A stretch of DNA of 64,000 nt from Alicyclobacillus kakegawensis NBRC 103104 (GTDB lineage Bacteria; Bacillota; Bacilli; Alicyclobacillales; Alicyclobacillaceae): assembly GCF_001552655.1 (NCBI RefSeq), contig NZ_BCRP01000006.1, positions 1 through 64,000 on the forward strand, read 5' to 3'. This document shows, piece after piece, positions 20,081-28,982 of this stretch. The number at the start of each line of letters is the position of its first letter. Within the stretch, counting starts at the first letter, position 1. The notes beneath the pieces were generated by a model. The model worked only from the letters and a program-made list of their open reading frames with translations, made no database searches and was not told where the DNA came from. A program made the translations under genes and the position numbers.

Positions 20081-21934
20081 TTAGTTCGTCAACAACCCTT
20101 CCAATTCATCCACGCGCCGGCTGAACAGTTCCAGGGTCGAGCGCACCGGCTCTGGCGATTCCATATCGACCCCCGCCTTGCGCAACAACGGAATGGGGTG
20201 GTCCGAACCGCCGCTCTTGAGAAACTCGATATAGCGGCTGACCGCCTCCCCGCCTTCGTTCAGGATCTTCTGGGCCAATGCGGTGGCTGCCGAAAGACCC
20301 GTGGCGTACTTATACACGTAAAACGGCGTATAGAAGTGGGGAATGCGCGACCACTCCAAGGCGATATCCTTGTCGACTACGCAGACCGCGCCAAAAAACT
20401 GCTCGTTGAGCCGATAATACGTGTCGCACAGCCATTCTGGAGTCAACGCTTCGCCCGCCTCGACGTGTTCGTGGGTCAACTTTTCAAACTCGGCGAACAT
20501 AGTCTGCCGAAACAACGTACCCCGGATGGTCTCCAGCTGATGATTCAACAGGTAGGCCCGTTGTTTGACATCGTCCGTTTGCGCCAGCAGGTGGTGCAGA
20601 AGCAGATTTTCGTTCAGAGTCGACGCCACCTCGGCGACGAAGATGGTGTAACTCGAATAGACATACGGCTGGGCGCTATGCGAATAATGCGTGTGCATGG
20701 CGTGGCCGAGTTCGTGCGCCAGCGTGAACATGTTGTCCAGGGTATCGCGGTAGTTGAGCAGGATGAACGGGTGCACGCCGTATGCTCCCCAGGAGTAAGC
20801 GCCGCTGGTCTTACCGCGGGTTTCGTAGACGTCGACCCAGCCGCCCTTCACCCCGTTTTCCGCCGTCCGCCGGTAGTCGCTCCCTAGCACCGACACCGCT
20901 TCAAGCACGGTTTCCACCGCCTCTTCGTACGGCACTTTCATGTCCACTTCGGCGACGATGGGGGTGTATAAATCATACAGGTGCAACTCGTTCAGTCCGA
21001 GCACCCTTTTGCGCAGGGACAGATATTTGTGCAGGGCCGGCAGCGCTTCGTGCACAGCCTCAATCAGGTTGTCGTAAACCGAGACGGGGACGTCGTCCGC
21101 GAACAACGCCATCTCGCGGGCTGACGGATAGCGGCGCACGCGCGCGTAAAACACATCCTTCTTTACGCTGGCCCCGTAGATGGCAGCCAGGGTATTGCGG
21201 TGTTTGCCGTACGTCTCGTACATGGCCCGAAAAGCGCCTTCCCGGACCTCCCGATTCCGGCTCTCCAGGAACTGCAGGTAGCGGCCGTGCGTCAGCTCAA
21301 CCTCCTGCCCGTCGTCGTCGCGGACTTTCGGGAAACGAATGTCCGCGTTGTTAAACATGGTAAAGATCTGGCTGGGCGCGTCGCCGACCTCGCCCATCGC
21401 GGCCAGAATTTGTTCCTCCTCACCAGAGAGCACGTGCGGCTTTTCGCGCAGGATTTCCTCAATGACGAAACGGTACAGGCCCAGCTCCGCCTCCGCATCC
21501 ACCCACTGCCGCAGCGTCCCCTCGTCCATCGCCAGAACCTCGGGGACAAAATACGACCTGGCCTCTTCGGTCTCCACCCACAGCGCTGTCGCCTTGTCGG
21601 TGAGCGCCTGATACGTGGCGTTGGCGTTGTCCTCGTCCCGGCGCATGCGGGCAAACGCGTACAGACGCGCCAAGCGCTCGCCAATCTGGTCCTGCAGCCG
21701 CAACGCCTCCAGCAGCTTATGTGGCGATTCGGTTACCGTCCCCTTCATGCCCCGCAGTTGCGAGGTCATCTGGCGCACCTGCTCCGCTTCCTTCTCCCAG
21801 GCCTGCAAGGACGGGTACATATCCTCCAGGTGCCATTTATACTGCTCATCAATCTCATCGCGAGTCGGCACGTCCACAGCCGGCGCGCCGGCGGCGTCGG
21901 CCGCCAAGGGGTGCAGAATCTGCGCCTGGTCCAC
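20081..21934 (-). CDS. pepF: Oligoendopeptidase F
   Basis: A 617-residue M3-family zinc metallopeptidase that cleaves short peptides in the cytoplasm. The zinc site HELGH is in TLAHELGHAMHTHYSHSAQ, with the third ligand region AEVASTLNENLLLHHLL further on. The frame can be extended to 21958, but AGGAGG lies 7 bases before a GTG (VDQAQILHPLAAD) at 21934, which I take as the start. Length agrees with PepF of bacilli. Confidence 0.93.
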   Translation of the reverse strand: MDQAQILHPLAADAAGAPAVDVPTRDEIDEQYKWHLEDMYPSLQAWEKEAEQVRQMTSQLRGMKGTVTESPHKLLEALRLQDQIGERLARLYAFARMRRDEDNANATYQALTDKATALWVETEEARSYFVPEVLAMDEGTLRQWVDAEAELGLYRFVIEEILREKPHVLSGEEEQILAAMGEVGDAPSQIFTMFNNADIRFPKVRDDDGQEVELTHGRYLQFLESRNREVREGAFRAMYETYGKHRNTLAAIYGASVKKDVFYARVRRYPSAREMALFADDVPVSVYDNLIEAVHEALPALHKYLSLRKRVLGLNELHLYDLYTPIVAEVDMKVPYEEAVETVLEAVSVLGSDYRRTAENGVKGGWVDVYETRGKTSGAYSWGAYGVHPFILLNYRDTLDNMFTLAHELGHAMHTHYSHSAQPYVYSSYTIFVAEVASTLNENLLLHHLLAQTDDVKQRAYLLNHQLETIRGTLFRQTMFAEFEKLTHEHVEAGEALTPEWLCDTYYRLNEQFFGAVCVVDKDIALEWSRIPHFYTPFYVYKYATGLSAATALAQKILNEGGEAVSRYIEFLKSGGSDHPIPLLRKAGVDMESPEPVRSTLELFSRRVDELEGLLTN

Positions 21935-22041
21935 TGCAAAACCTCCTGTCGTTTTCATGTGTAAGGCGCGAGCAGATGCGAACCTCCACTCGCGTATGCA
22001 CAGCCAGGTCTGAGTACACCAACCATTGTACTTGATTCCGT

Positions 22042-23835
22042 CTATTTCCGCATTTGCTCTTGCGTAAACGCCAGCGGCAGCAGCTCAGCCACCCGCACAC
22101 ACTTGGCCGATCCGTCCGTGTTCGTCAACCACACAGGCGTTTCGGGGCTGCACAACTCGGCCATCACCTGGCGGCAGGCGCCGCATGGGGTCACCGGCTG
22201 CGGGCTGTCGGCAAGCACGAGCAGCTCGCGCACGGCCCCATGTTCTGGGCGGGCGCCCAGCATCAACGCGCTGAACAGAGCGGTGCGCTCCGCGCATTGC
22301 GTCAACCCGTAAGACGCGTTCTCTATGTTGGCCCCCTCCACCACGCGCCCGTCGTCCAATCTGACAGCGGCACCGACCGCAAACCCGGAGTAAGGCACAT
22401 AGGCGCGTTGGCGTGCGCGTGCGGCCGCCTGCAACAGGTCCTGCGGCGGTCCGCCCGACGCCGCATCGTCTGGCACGTGCATGCGCTGAGCGCCAGCCGC
22501 CCCGTCCTGCATATCCTCGCTGATGCTTTCCCCGGCGATGATCTCCAGCACCAGCGGTCGCACAAACGGATCCGTTCGGCGAATCTCAATCAACCCCCGC
22601 AAATCCTCGACCGCCTTTTGCGCCTCAGCCGCGGTACGCGCATGCACCTCGACCAGCGGCTCCCCGCAGCGCACCGGTTCCCCGACTTTCCGGCGCAATA
22701 CCAGGCCGACCCGGGCGTCGACGGCATCCTCCTGGCCATGCCGCCCGGCCCCCAGCGCCATCGCCACCCGCCCGATGGCCTCCGCCTGCATCGCCGTAAC
22801 CACGCCCTGTTGCGGCGCCAGCAGCGTTTCCACCACGGGCGCCTGCGGCAGCAGGCTCAAGTCGTCCGCGACCCGCGGATCCCCGCCCTGGGCCGCGACC
22901 AACTGCTTGAACTTGGCCAACGCTTGCCCCGTCTCCAACGCCTCCTGCAGGCGCTGGCGGGCGTCGACGGCACTACCGGCCAGGCCGGCCATGACGAGCA
23001 TCTGGGCGCCCAGATGCAGGCACAGCTCGGTCAAATCGGCAGGCCCGCGACCGCGCAGGGTGAGGATGGCTTCCCGCACCTCCAGCGCATTGCCGATGGC
23101 CCAGCCCAGCGGTTCATCCATGCGCGTCAACAGGGCGCACACGCGCCGCCCGGCCCGCCGGCCTATATCGACCATCAGGCGGGCCAACCGGCGTGCGCTG
23201 GCCACATCCTTCATGAACGCACCGGCGCCGACTTTCACATCCAGCACGATGGCGTCCGCCCCGGCAGCCAGTTTCTTGCTCATGACGGAACTGGCGATGA
23301 GCGGGATGGATTCCACGGTGTCGGTCACGTCGCGCAGGGCGTACAGCTTTTTGTCCGCCGGCGCCAGCGCCCGCGTCTGCGCCGCCACGACCAGGCCAAT
23401 CCGCCGCGCCTGGGCGCGCATCTCGTCGTCCGCCAAGGCGGTGCGCAAGCCAGGAATGGACTCCAGCTTGTCAATGGTACCGCCGGTGTGGCCCAGTCCC
23501 CGGCCGGACATCTTGACGACCGTCGCTCCGGCGGCCGCCACGAGCGGCGCCAGGACGAGCGTCGTGGTATCGCCAACCCCGCCGGTGCTGTGTTTGTCCA
23601 CAACGACACCGGGAAGGTCGGACCAATCGAGCTGCTCGCCCGAGGCTGCCATGGCCGACGTCAGGTGCGCGGCCTCCGCGTCGGTCATCCCCTGCAGCAG
23701 GACAGCCATCGCGAACGCGCTCATCTGATAATCAGCCACCTCGCCGGCGACATACCCGGCCACCAGGGCTTTCAGTTCCTCCGCCGTCAACTCCAGTCCC
23801 AACCGCTTTTTGTGGATGAGATCCACAGCGCGCAT
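22042..23835 (-). CDS. Fusion: pyrimidine-nucleoside phosphorylase plus cytidine deaminase
   Basis: One uninterrupted 597-residue frame joins two pyrimidine-salvage enzymes. Residues about 1-440 are a pyrimidine-nucleoside/thymidine phosphorylase (MRAVDLIHKKRLGLELT, the phosphate-binding KHSTGGVGDTTT, SGRGLGHTGGTIDKL, and a C-terminal domain). A linker of about 20 residues follows (DGAAGAQRMHVPDDAASGG). Residues about 463-597 are a cytidine deaminase with the zinc-site motifs CAER (C514, E516) and PCGACRQ (C551, C554). Both active sites look complete. The start ATG at 23835 has GGTGGTGAG upstream. The deaminase part has no internal start with a ribosome binding site. Together they would turn cytidine into uridine and then uracil plus ribose 1-phosphate. 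Confidence 0.9.
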   Translation of the reverse strand: MRAVDLIHKKRLGLELTAEELKALVAGYVAGEVADYQMSAFAMAVLLQGMTDAEAAHLTSAMAASGEQLDWSDLPGVVVDKHSTGGVGDTTTLVLAPLVAAAGATVVKMSGRGLGHTGGTIDKLESIPGLRTALADDEMRAQARRIGLVVAAQTRALAPADKKLYALRDVTDTVESIPLIASSVMSKKLAAGADAIVLDVKVGAGAFMKDVASARRLARLMVDIGRRAGRRVCALLTRMDEPLGWAIGNALEVREAILTLRGRGPADLTELCLHLGAQMLVMAGLAGSAVDARQRLQEALETGQALAKFKQLVAAQGGDPRVADDLSLLPQAPVVETLLAPQQGVVTAMQAEAIGRVAMALGAGRHGQEDAVDARVGLVLRRKVGEPVRCGEPLVEVHARTAAEAQKAVEDLRGLIEIRRTDPFVRPLVLEIIAGESISEDMQDGAAGAQRMHVPDDAASGGPPQDLLQAAARARQRAYVPYSGFAVGAAVRLDDGRVVEGANIENASYGLTQCAERTALFSALMLGARPEHGAVRELLVLADSPQPVTPCGACRQVMAELCSPETPVWLTNTDGSAKCVRVAELLPLAFTQEQMRK

Positions 23836-23885
23836 GCGCTCACCACCTGAATTGTGATTAGCATCGCCCATTTTGAGCCACACCA

Positions 23886-25208
23886 ATGCATATGCGGACC
23901 TCGTCGTTAACAGCTCGCACCTTCGTGTACAAACTCACCGTGTCCGGGCTGGCCTTTGCCGGCAGTGTATTGACCGCCCGGGCGTTGGGAAAAGCGGAAC
24001 GCGGCGACTTTCAGCTGACCACGACCATCGTCTTGCTGGGCCAGACGTGGATGAACGGCTTTGCCGCCTACCAGGCCCAGGGATTGGCCAAGCAGCGGGA
24101 CAGCCGGCTGGCGTTTGTCCAGGCCGCCAATCCGCCGATGCTGCTGTTGCCGTTGTACGTGGCGTGTATGCTGTCTGTCGCCCTGGCGCTCGTGCCTGGG
24201 CCCTTGCCCCAATCCGTCGGTTGGGCCGCTCCGGCGCTCGCATTCTCCGCCGTCGTGGGCTACAGCAACAGTCTCCTGCAGGGAGTCTCATCCCTCACAC
24301 GGTTGAATCGGATGAACTCTGCGCAGCCCCTTGGCTTTCTTCTGCTCTATGCTCTCGCCTTGGCTAGCCCCGGCGCCCACGCCCACGCTCTCCCGCTGAC
24401 CTACGCCGCCTGGTTGGCCAGTTGGGCCGCGGCTGCCTTGATTGGACTCCAAGCCGCCTACCGTCAAATGGGACCAGGAGCATGGCGGTGGCGGATCTCC
24501 CGCAGCCACATCCGAAGCCTCATCCGGTTTGGCGCCTGGCAATCGTCCGCCAATCTGGTCAATTACGCCAATTACCGAGCGGACTTCTGGATGGTCATCG
24601 CTCTCGCCGGCCCATCGGCGGCGGCTGATTACGGCATCGCCTTGACCGCCGGTGAGGTGCTGCTGCAGGTATCGACTTCCCTTGTGCAAGTGATGTACCA
24701 GCGTCTGGCCGGGCTGGACCGGGCCGACGCCGTGGCCGCGGCGGAGACATCATGCAGGCACACTCTGCTGGCCGCCGGCGCGGCCGCACTCGGCCTGGCC
24801 GCCGTCTATCCATGGTTCATCCCGGCCGTGTTTGGCGCCCGCTATGAAGACGCAATTCTGCCTGCACTCTTGCTGTTGCCCGGTTTGGTGGGCAAGGCGG
24901 CCAGCAACGTCATCGTCCAGTTTGCCGTACACCAACTCGGCCGCCCGCAGACAGCCGTCTGGATGAATTTGCTCTCCCTTCTCACCAATCTGGCCTGCTG
25001 TGGCCTTTGGATTCCTGTCACCGGACTGCCGGGCGCCGCCTGCGCCTCAACACTCTCCTACCTGCTTGCCTTGGGGGTCTGCGTGTTGTGGTTTGGCCGC
25101 GTCAATCAATCCAATCCGCGCCACCTGTACCGGATTACTGCGGCCGACATTGCGCCCTACCTGCACCTGCTACAGCAGGTGAGAAAATCCAGCGATCCAC
25201 GAAGCTAG
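23886..25208 (+). CDS. Polysaccharide/lipid-linked sugar flippase-like membrane protein
   Basis: A 440-residue protein with about 12 predicted membrane segments and the arrangement of MOP-superfamily exporters (Wzx/MurJ-like). The start region KLTVSGLAFAGSVLTARALGKAERGDF matches the conserved first helix and loop of oligosaccharide flippases. No glycosyltransferase or polymerase lies nearby, so the cargo is unknown. It diverges from the phosphorylase-deaminase gene with only about 50 bases between starts, and no good ribosome binding site precedes the ATG; an internal ATG at 23892 is possible. Confidence 0.75.
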   Translation: MHMRTSSLTARTFVYKLTVSGLAFAGSVLTARALGKAERGDFQLTTTIVLLGQTWMNGFAAYQAQGLAKQRDSRLAFVQAANPPMLLLPLYVACMLSVALALVPGPLPQSVGWAAPALAFSAVVGYSNSLLQGVSSLTRLNRMNSAQPLGFLLLYALALASPGAHAHALPLTYAAWLASWAAAALIGLQAAYRQMGPGAWRWRISRSHIRSLIRFGAWQSSANLVNYANYRADFWMVIALAGPSAAADYGIALTAGEVLLQVSTSLVQVMYQRLAGLDRADAVAAAETSCRHTLLAAGAAALGLAAVYPWFIPAVFGARYEDAILPALLLLPGLVGKAASNVIVQFAVHQLGRPQTAVWMNLLSLLTNLACCGLWIPVTGLPGAACASTLSYLLALGVCVLWFGRVNQSNPRHLYRITAADIAPYLHLLQQVRKSSDPRS

Positions 25209-25277
25209 ACTCTACCGGGGCTGCCATCCGATTGGTCCCGCCGCCATCATTTGCGGGTTCCCCTTGTCCACCTCCCA

Positions 25278-25432
25278 TGTTACGCTGTTTGAGCCAAAAC
25301 TTCCATGCCATGAAGTACGGGGGATTTTCGCGCCCGCCAGCGGTGGCAGGCTTGGGGTGAACCGCAAACAAGACGGTGTTTGCGCAGGGTTGACACTCAC
25401 AACCCGAACCCGACAACTAACCTCGTCGGCAA
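25278..25432 (+). promoter_or_regulatory. c-di-AMP riboswitch (ydaO/yuaA type)
   Basis: The leader of the LysM/3D gene contains the conserved blocks of the ydaO motif: CGCTGTTTGAGCC at the 5' side, GGGGTGAACCGC in the middle with a GTTTGCG-containing helix, and ACCCGACAACTAACCTCGTCGGC at the 3' side (only the block order is relied on). In known cases c-di-AMP binding turns gene expression off, often upstream of wall-remodelling or potassium/osmolyte genes. The aptamer ends just before the AAAGGAG binding site at 25435-25441. Confidence 0.82.
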
Positions 25433-25449
25433 CCAAAGGAGTGAATCGA

Positions 25450-26328
25450 TTGCGTCTGTCTGTGAAGCAGTGGAGTCTGTCGCTGGTCACGGCCGGGTGT
25501 GCCCTGGGGGCCATGCCAGTCCCCGCCATGGCCGCTACACACACCTATACCGTTCGCGGCAATGATACCTTTTGGTCTATTTCCCAACGGCAGCACATTC
25601 CGCTGTCCAAACTTCTGGCCGCAAACCCGGACAAAAACCCGTTGAACCTGTACCCTGGGTTGAAAATCCGCCTCCCGGAAGCAACCGCAGCCAAGGGCCT
25701 GCGCAGCCGCCGGGCGTACACGATTCAACCAGGGGACACGTTCTGGAAAATTTCTCGCCGTTTGGGTGCCAGCCTGCAATCCATCCTAGCCCTGAATCCG
25801 AAAGTCAACCCATATCATCTGCAGATTGGGTCCCAGGTCTGGGTGCCTGCGACGCCCAGCGCGCCAATCAGCACACAGGCGGCGGAGGTTCAGGTGCAGC
25901 CGGAGCGCCATGCGGCGCGCGCATTTCCGGGATTGCAGGCGGACACCGCAACACGCACGGCTTCCGCCGCTCAAACCAGCGCGGCCGCGCACAGCGGAAC
26001 GCCCGTGTCGTACAAGAAGGAAATCACCTGTACGGCCACCGCATACACTGCTGCGCCGGAGGAAAACGGCTGGGGTCCGGTCGACTATTACGGCCATCCG
26101 CTCAAGCTCGGCACCATTGCGGTCGATCCGTCTGTCATTCCACTCGGTTCCACCGTCTATATCACCGGGTATTCGTTTGACAGCTTGCCGGCAGGCGGCA
26201 TGATAGCCCACGCGACCGATGTGGGCAGCTCCATCCGCGGCAACCGGATCGACATCTACGTGCCGACCAGTTCCGCCCATGCCAGTGATTTTGGGCTCCA
26301 GCAGGTGAAAGTCTACATTCTCAATTGA
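25450..26328 (+). CDS. Secreted LysM-LysM-3D domain cell-wall protein
   Basis: A 292-residue exported protein. A signal peptide (MRLSVKQWSLSLVTAG to PAMA) is followed by two LysM peptidoglycan-binding repeats (HTYTVRGNDTFWSIS and RAYTIQPGDTFWKIS), an Ala/Gln-rich linker, and a C-terminal 3D domain (CTATAYTAAPEENGWG, IAVDPSVIPLGSTVYI, ATDVGSSIRGNRIDIY) of the double-psi barrel fold, whose aspartates are typical of lytic transglycosylase-like or resuscitation enzymes such as YocH. The TTG at 25450, 8 bases from AAAGGAG, gives a proper signal peptide; the frame itself extends back through the riboswitch. Confidence 0.85.
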   Translation: MRLSVKQWSLSLVTAGCALGAMPVPAMAATHTYTVRGNDTFWSISQRQHIPLSKLLAANPDKNPLNLYPGLKIRLPEATAAKGLRSRRAYTIQPGDTFWKISRRLGASLQSILALNPKVNPYHLQIGSQVWVPATPSAPISTQAAEVQVQPERHAARAFPGLQADTATRTASAAQTSAAAHSGTPVSYKKEITCTATAYTAAPEENGWGPVDYYGHPLKLGTIAVDPSVIPLGSTVYITGYSFDSLPAGGMIAHATDVGSSIRGNRIDIYVPTSSAHASDFGLQQVKVYILN

Positions 26329-26390
26329 AATTTGCGCAGAACCTTATTAGGACCGCCATGTCCAGCCCGCACACGGCGCGTCAGGCGCAA

Positions 26391-26422
26391 CAGCCAGGGG
26401 AAACAGCCCCCTGGCTGTTTTT
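26391..26422 (+). terminator. Rho-independent terminator after the LysM/3D gene
   Basis: CAGCCAGGGG and CCCCTGGCTG form a perfect 10-base-pair stem with a short loop, followed by TTTTTGC. It lies 62 bases after the stop codon. Confidence 0.85.
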
Positions 26423-26472
26423 GCATAAAGGGCGCCGCGCGGCGCATACTCGGACAGGGGTGAGATGCGGTC

Positions 26473-27297
26473 ATGCGCTGGTTTCCGATAACCTTACCCG
26501 TTACAAGGCGCTGGTTGTCTGTACTTTTCCTGGTCTGCGTCGTGGGCGCAGCCTCCCTCTGCGCATCTTGCCATCCCATGCGAGCCAAGGCGGCGACAGC
26601 GCCCAAGGCGGCAACGTCCAACAAGGTCGTGTACCTCACGTTCGACGACGGCCCCAACCCCTTGTGGACACCGTACGTGTTGGACATTCTGCGCCGGGAA
26701 CGCGTACAGGCGACTTTTTTCGTGTTGGGCTTTCGGGCACAGAAATACCCGTGGCTGGTTCGGCGCATCCATCGCGAGGGACACGAAATCGGCAACCACG
26801 GATATTACCACACCTATATTGTCCACCAGAATCAACGCTGGGTGGAGGCGCAGGTACGGCGGGCGGACGCCGCCATCGAGGCGGCTTGCGGCGTGCGGCC
26901 GATGTACTTCCGGCCGCCCGGGGGCATCCTGAACGCGAGCAATGTCCGTGCCGTGCGCAAGCTCGGCCACCCCATCGCGATGTGGACGGTGGACACCAAC
27001 GACTGGCGAGCCACCAAGGCTGGTCCCATCGTGCGCGTCGTGGAGCGGGACGCCCGCCCCGGGTCGATTATCCTGATGCACGACGGCATCGACACCAGCA
27101 GCCGCTACACCGTCCAGGCGTTGCCAGAGGTGATTCGCTACCTGAAACAGCGCGGGTACACGTTTGCCGTCCTGCCCGAGCACTACCGGGGCACGCGCCT
27201 GGGTGTGCCGACCGCCCAGGGACGTCCCACCACCCAAGCGAAACGCGCCTCGCTCTCGCGCCTTGACCGGTTGGACGGCCGGGACGGTTCTCAATAG
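26473..27297 (+). CDS. Polysaccharide deacetylase (NodB homology), secreted
   Basis: A 274-residue carbohydrate esterase family 4 protein with an N-terminal hydrophobic signal or anchor (about residues 13-33). Catalytic motifs in order: TFDDGPN (motif 1, catalytic base and metal Asp), HEIGNHGYYHT (motif 2, metal His residues), RPPGG (motif 3), MWTVDTNDW (motif 4) and ILMHDG (motif 5). This set is complete, so it should remove acetyl groups from peptidoglycan or a related glycan. GGGGTGAG stands 7 bases before the ATG. It is separated from the LysM gene by a terminator. Confidence 0.9.
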   Translation: MRWFPITLPVTRRWLSVLFLVCVVGAASLCASCHPMRAKAATAPKAATSNKVVYLTFDDGPNPLWTPYVLDILRRERVQATFFVLGFRAQKYPWLVRRIHREGHEIGNHGYYHTYIVHQNQRWVEAQVRRADAAIEAACGVRPMYFRPPGGILNASNVRAVRKLGHPIAMWTVDTNDWRATKAGPIVRVVERDARPGSIILMHDGIDTSSRYTVQALPEVIRYLKQRGYTFAVLPEHYRGTRLGVPTAQGRPTTQAKRASLSRLDRLDGRDGSQ

Positions 27298-27384
27298 GCC
27301 TGGTCCGTCAAAGTGTGCCCATCTGCGTCTTGAGGCCACCAACACAGGCGCGGGCCCAAGGCATGCGCTGCCTGCGGAAACGGC

Positions 27385-28908
27385 TCAGGCGAACACCGGG
27401 TCCTTCAAGTCCTCCAGCTTGACCAATGAATGGTCGGCCACTTCCTTATGCAGGCTGTTGCCGTGCGCGTCCATCGTCACAATCGCCGGGAAGCCCTCCA
27501 CCTCCAGGTGCCACATCGCTTCCGGAACGCCAAACTGGTCGAGGAAGTCTACCCCGTTGACGCGCTTGACACAGCGCGCATAATACTGGGCCGCGCCGCC
27601 AATCGCGTTCAGGTAGACGGCGCCGCTTTTCTTCAGACCGGCCAGCGTCTTGGCGCCCATGCCTCCCTTGCCGATGACCGCGCGTATACCGAACTTCTCG
27701 ATGATATCGGCCTGATACGGCTCCTCGCGGGAGCTGGTGGTCGGTCCGGCCGCTTTGACATGCCAGACGCCGTCCTCGCCCTTGAGCATGACCGGTCCGC
27801 AGTGGTAGAGGATTCCACCCTTGAGGTCCACCGGCGCGTCGGCGTGCATCAGGTACTTGTGCAGCTCGTCCCGGCCCGTGTGGATTTCGCCGCGAATCAG
27901 AACGACATCGCCCACTTTCAACTGGCGAATCTGCTGCTCGGAAATCGGCGCCTCAAGGACAATCGCGTGCTCGGTGTCGAGCGCCTTTGCCGGCCGCTCC
28001 AGCTTCTCTTCTTGGTCCCGATACAGCCACCTGCGAATCGCGCCGGTGGACGGATCGACCACGATGCCCAAGCGACGGAAGGCCCAGCAGTTGTAAGCGA
28101 CCGATACATAGAAGCTGGCCGGAATGCGGTTCATGACACCAATCTTGCACCCCAACAGGGTCACTTTGCCGCCGAATCCCATGGTACCAATGTCCAGCCG
28201 ATTGGCGGTTTCCATGATGTACTGTTCCAATTCCGCCAGCGTCTCATTGGGGTTGGTGTCGTCCACCTCGCGGAACAACTGCTCCTTGGCCAACTCGTAG
28301 CCGGTCGTGCGGTCGCCGCCGATGCCGACCCCGATGAACCCAGCGCTGCATCCGTGGCCCTGCGCCTGGTAGACCGCGTGCAGGATGCACTTGCGGATGC
28401 CCTCCAGGTCGCGGCCAGCCCGGCCCAGCCCCTCCAATTCCGTGGGAAGCGCGTACTGGATGTTTTTATTCTCGCAGCCGCCCCCTTTGAGGATGAGGCG
28501 GATATCCAGCTCGTCTTGATCCCACTGGTGGAAATGAATGACTGGGGTGCCCGGTCCCAGGTTGTCGCCCGTGTTCTTGCCGGTCAGCGGATCGACCGAA
28601 TTGGGGCGCAGCACGCCGCGCCGCGTCGCCTCGCGCACCGCCGCGCGGATATCTTCGGCGAGGGCCAACTGGTTAAACCCCACCGGGGCATGGACGATAA
28701 AGGTCGGCATCCCGGTATCCTGGCAGATGGGTTGCACGTCTTGCTCCGCCGACACGATGTTATCGACAATGGTGTTGAGCGCCAGAGCCGCACGACTTCC
28801 GAATTCCTCCTGAAGCTGCGCGCGCTTGATGGCCCGCCGCACATCCGGCGGCAGGTTGGTGGAGGTTTCGGTGATCAGTTGCAATACGCTCTCCTGCATC
28901 GCGTTCAC
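27385..28908 (-). CDS. Class I fumarate hydratase (iron-sulfur type), alpha and beta parts in one chain
   Basis: A 507-residue fumarase converting fumarate and malate. The [4Fe-4S] cysteines are seen in PICQDTGMPTF, GGGCENKN and GHGCSAGFIGVGIGGDR. The C-terminal part carries the beta domain (GEIHTGRDELHKYL, GPTTSSR, IGKGGMGAKT). Many Firmicutes use class II FumC; class I enzymes are oxygen-sensitive and common in anaerobes and some thermophiles. GAGGGAGG lies 7 bases before a GTG (VNAMQESVLQ), which I take as start rather than the ATG at 28926. Confidence 0.92.
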   Translation of the reverse strand: MNAMQESVLQLITETSTNLPPDVRRAIKRAQLQEEFGSRAALALNTIVDNIVSAEQDVQPICQDTGMPTFIVHAPVGFNQLALAEDIRAAVREATRRGVLRPNSVDPLTGKNTGDNLGPGTPVIHFHQWDQDELDIRLILKGGGCENKNIQYALPTELEGLGRAGRDLEGIRKCILHAVYQAQGHGCSAGFIGVGIGGDRTTGYELAKEQLFREVDDTNPNETLAELEQYIMETANRLDIGTMGFGGKVTLLGCKIGVMNRIPASFYVSVAYNCWAFRRLGIVVDPSTGAIRRWLYRDQEEKLERPAKALDTEHAIVLEAPISEQQIRQLKVGDVVLIRGEIHTGRDELHKYLMHADAPVDLKGGILYHCGPVMLKGEDGVWHVKAAGPTTSSREEPYQADIIEKFGIRAVIGKGGMGAKTLAGLKKSGAVYLNAIGGAAQYYARCVKRVNGVDFLDQFGVPEAMWHLEVEGFPAIVTMDAHGNSLHKEVADHSLVKLEDLKDPVFA

Positions 28909-28982
28909 GGCAGGTGCCTCCCTCATGTATCAGTTCACTTTCCTACCTCATCTATTATACCTTACATCCCTTGCGGCACCGC

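Noticed and set aside
22054-23850. Plus-strand open frame of about 600 codons
   Set aside because: Mirror of the phosphorylase-deaminase fusion; no recognisable protein motif and low-complexity composition.
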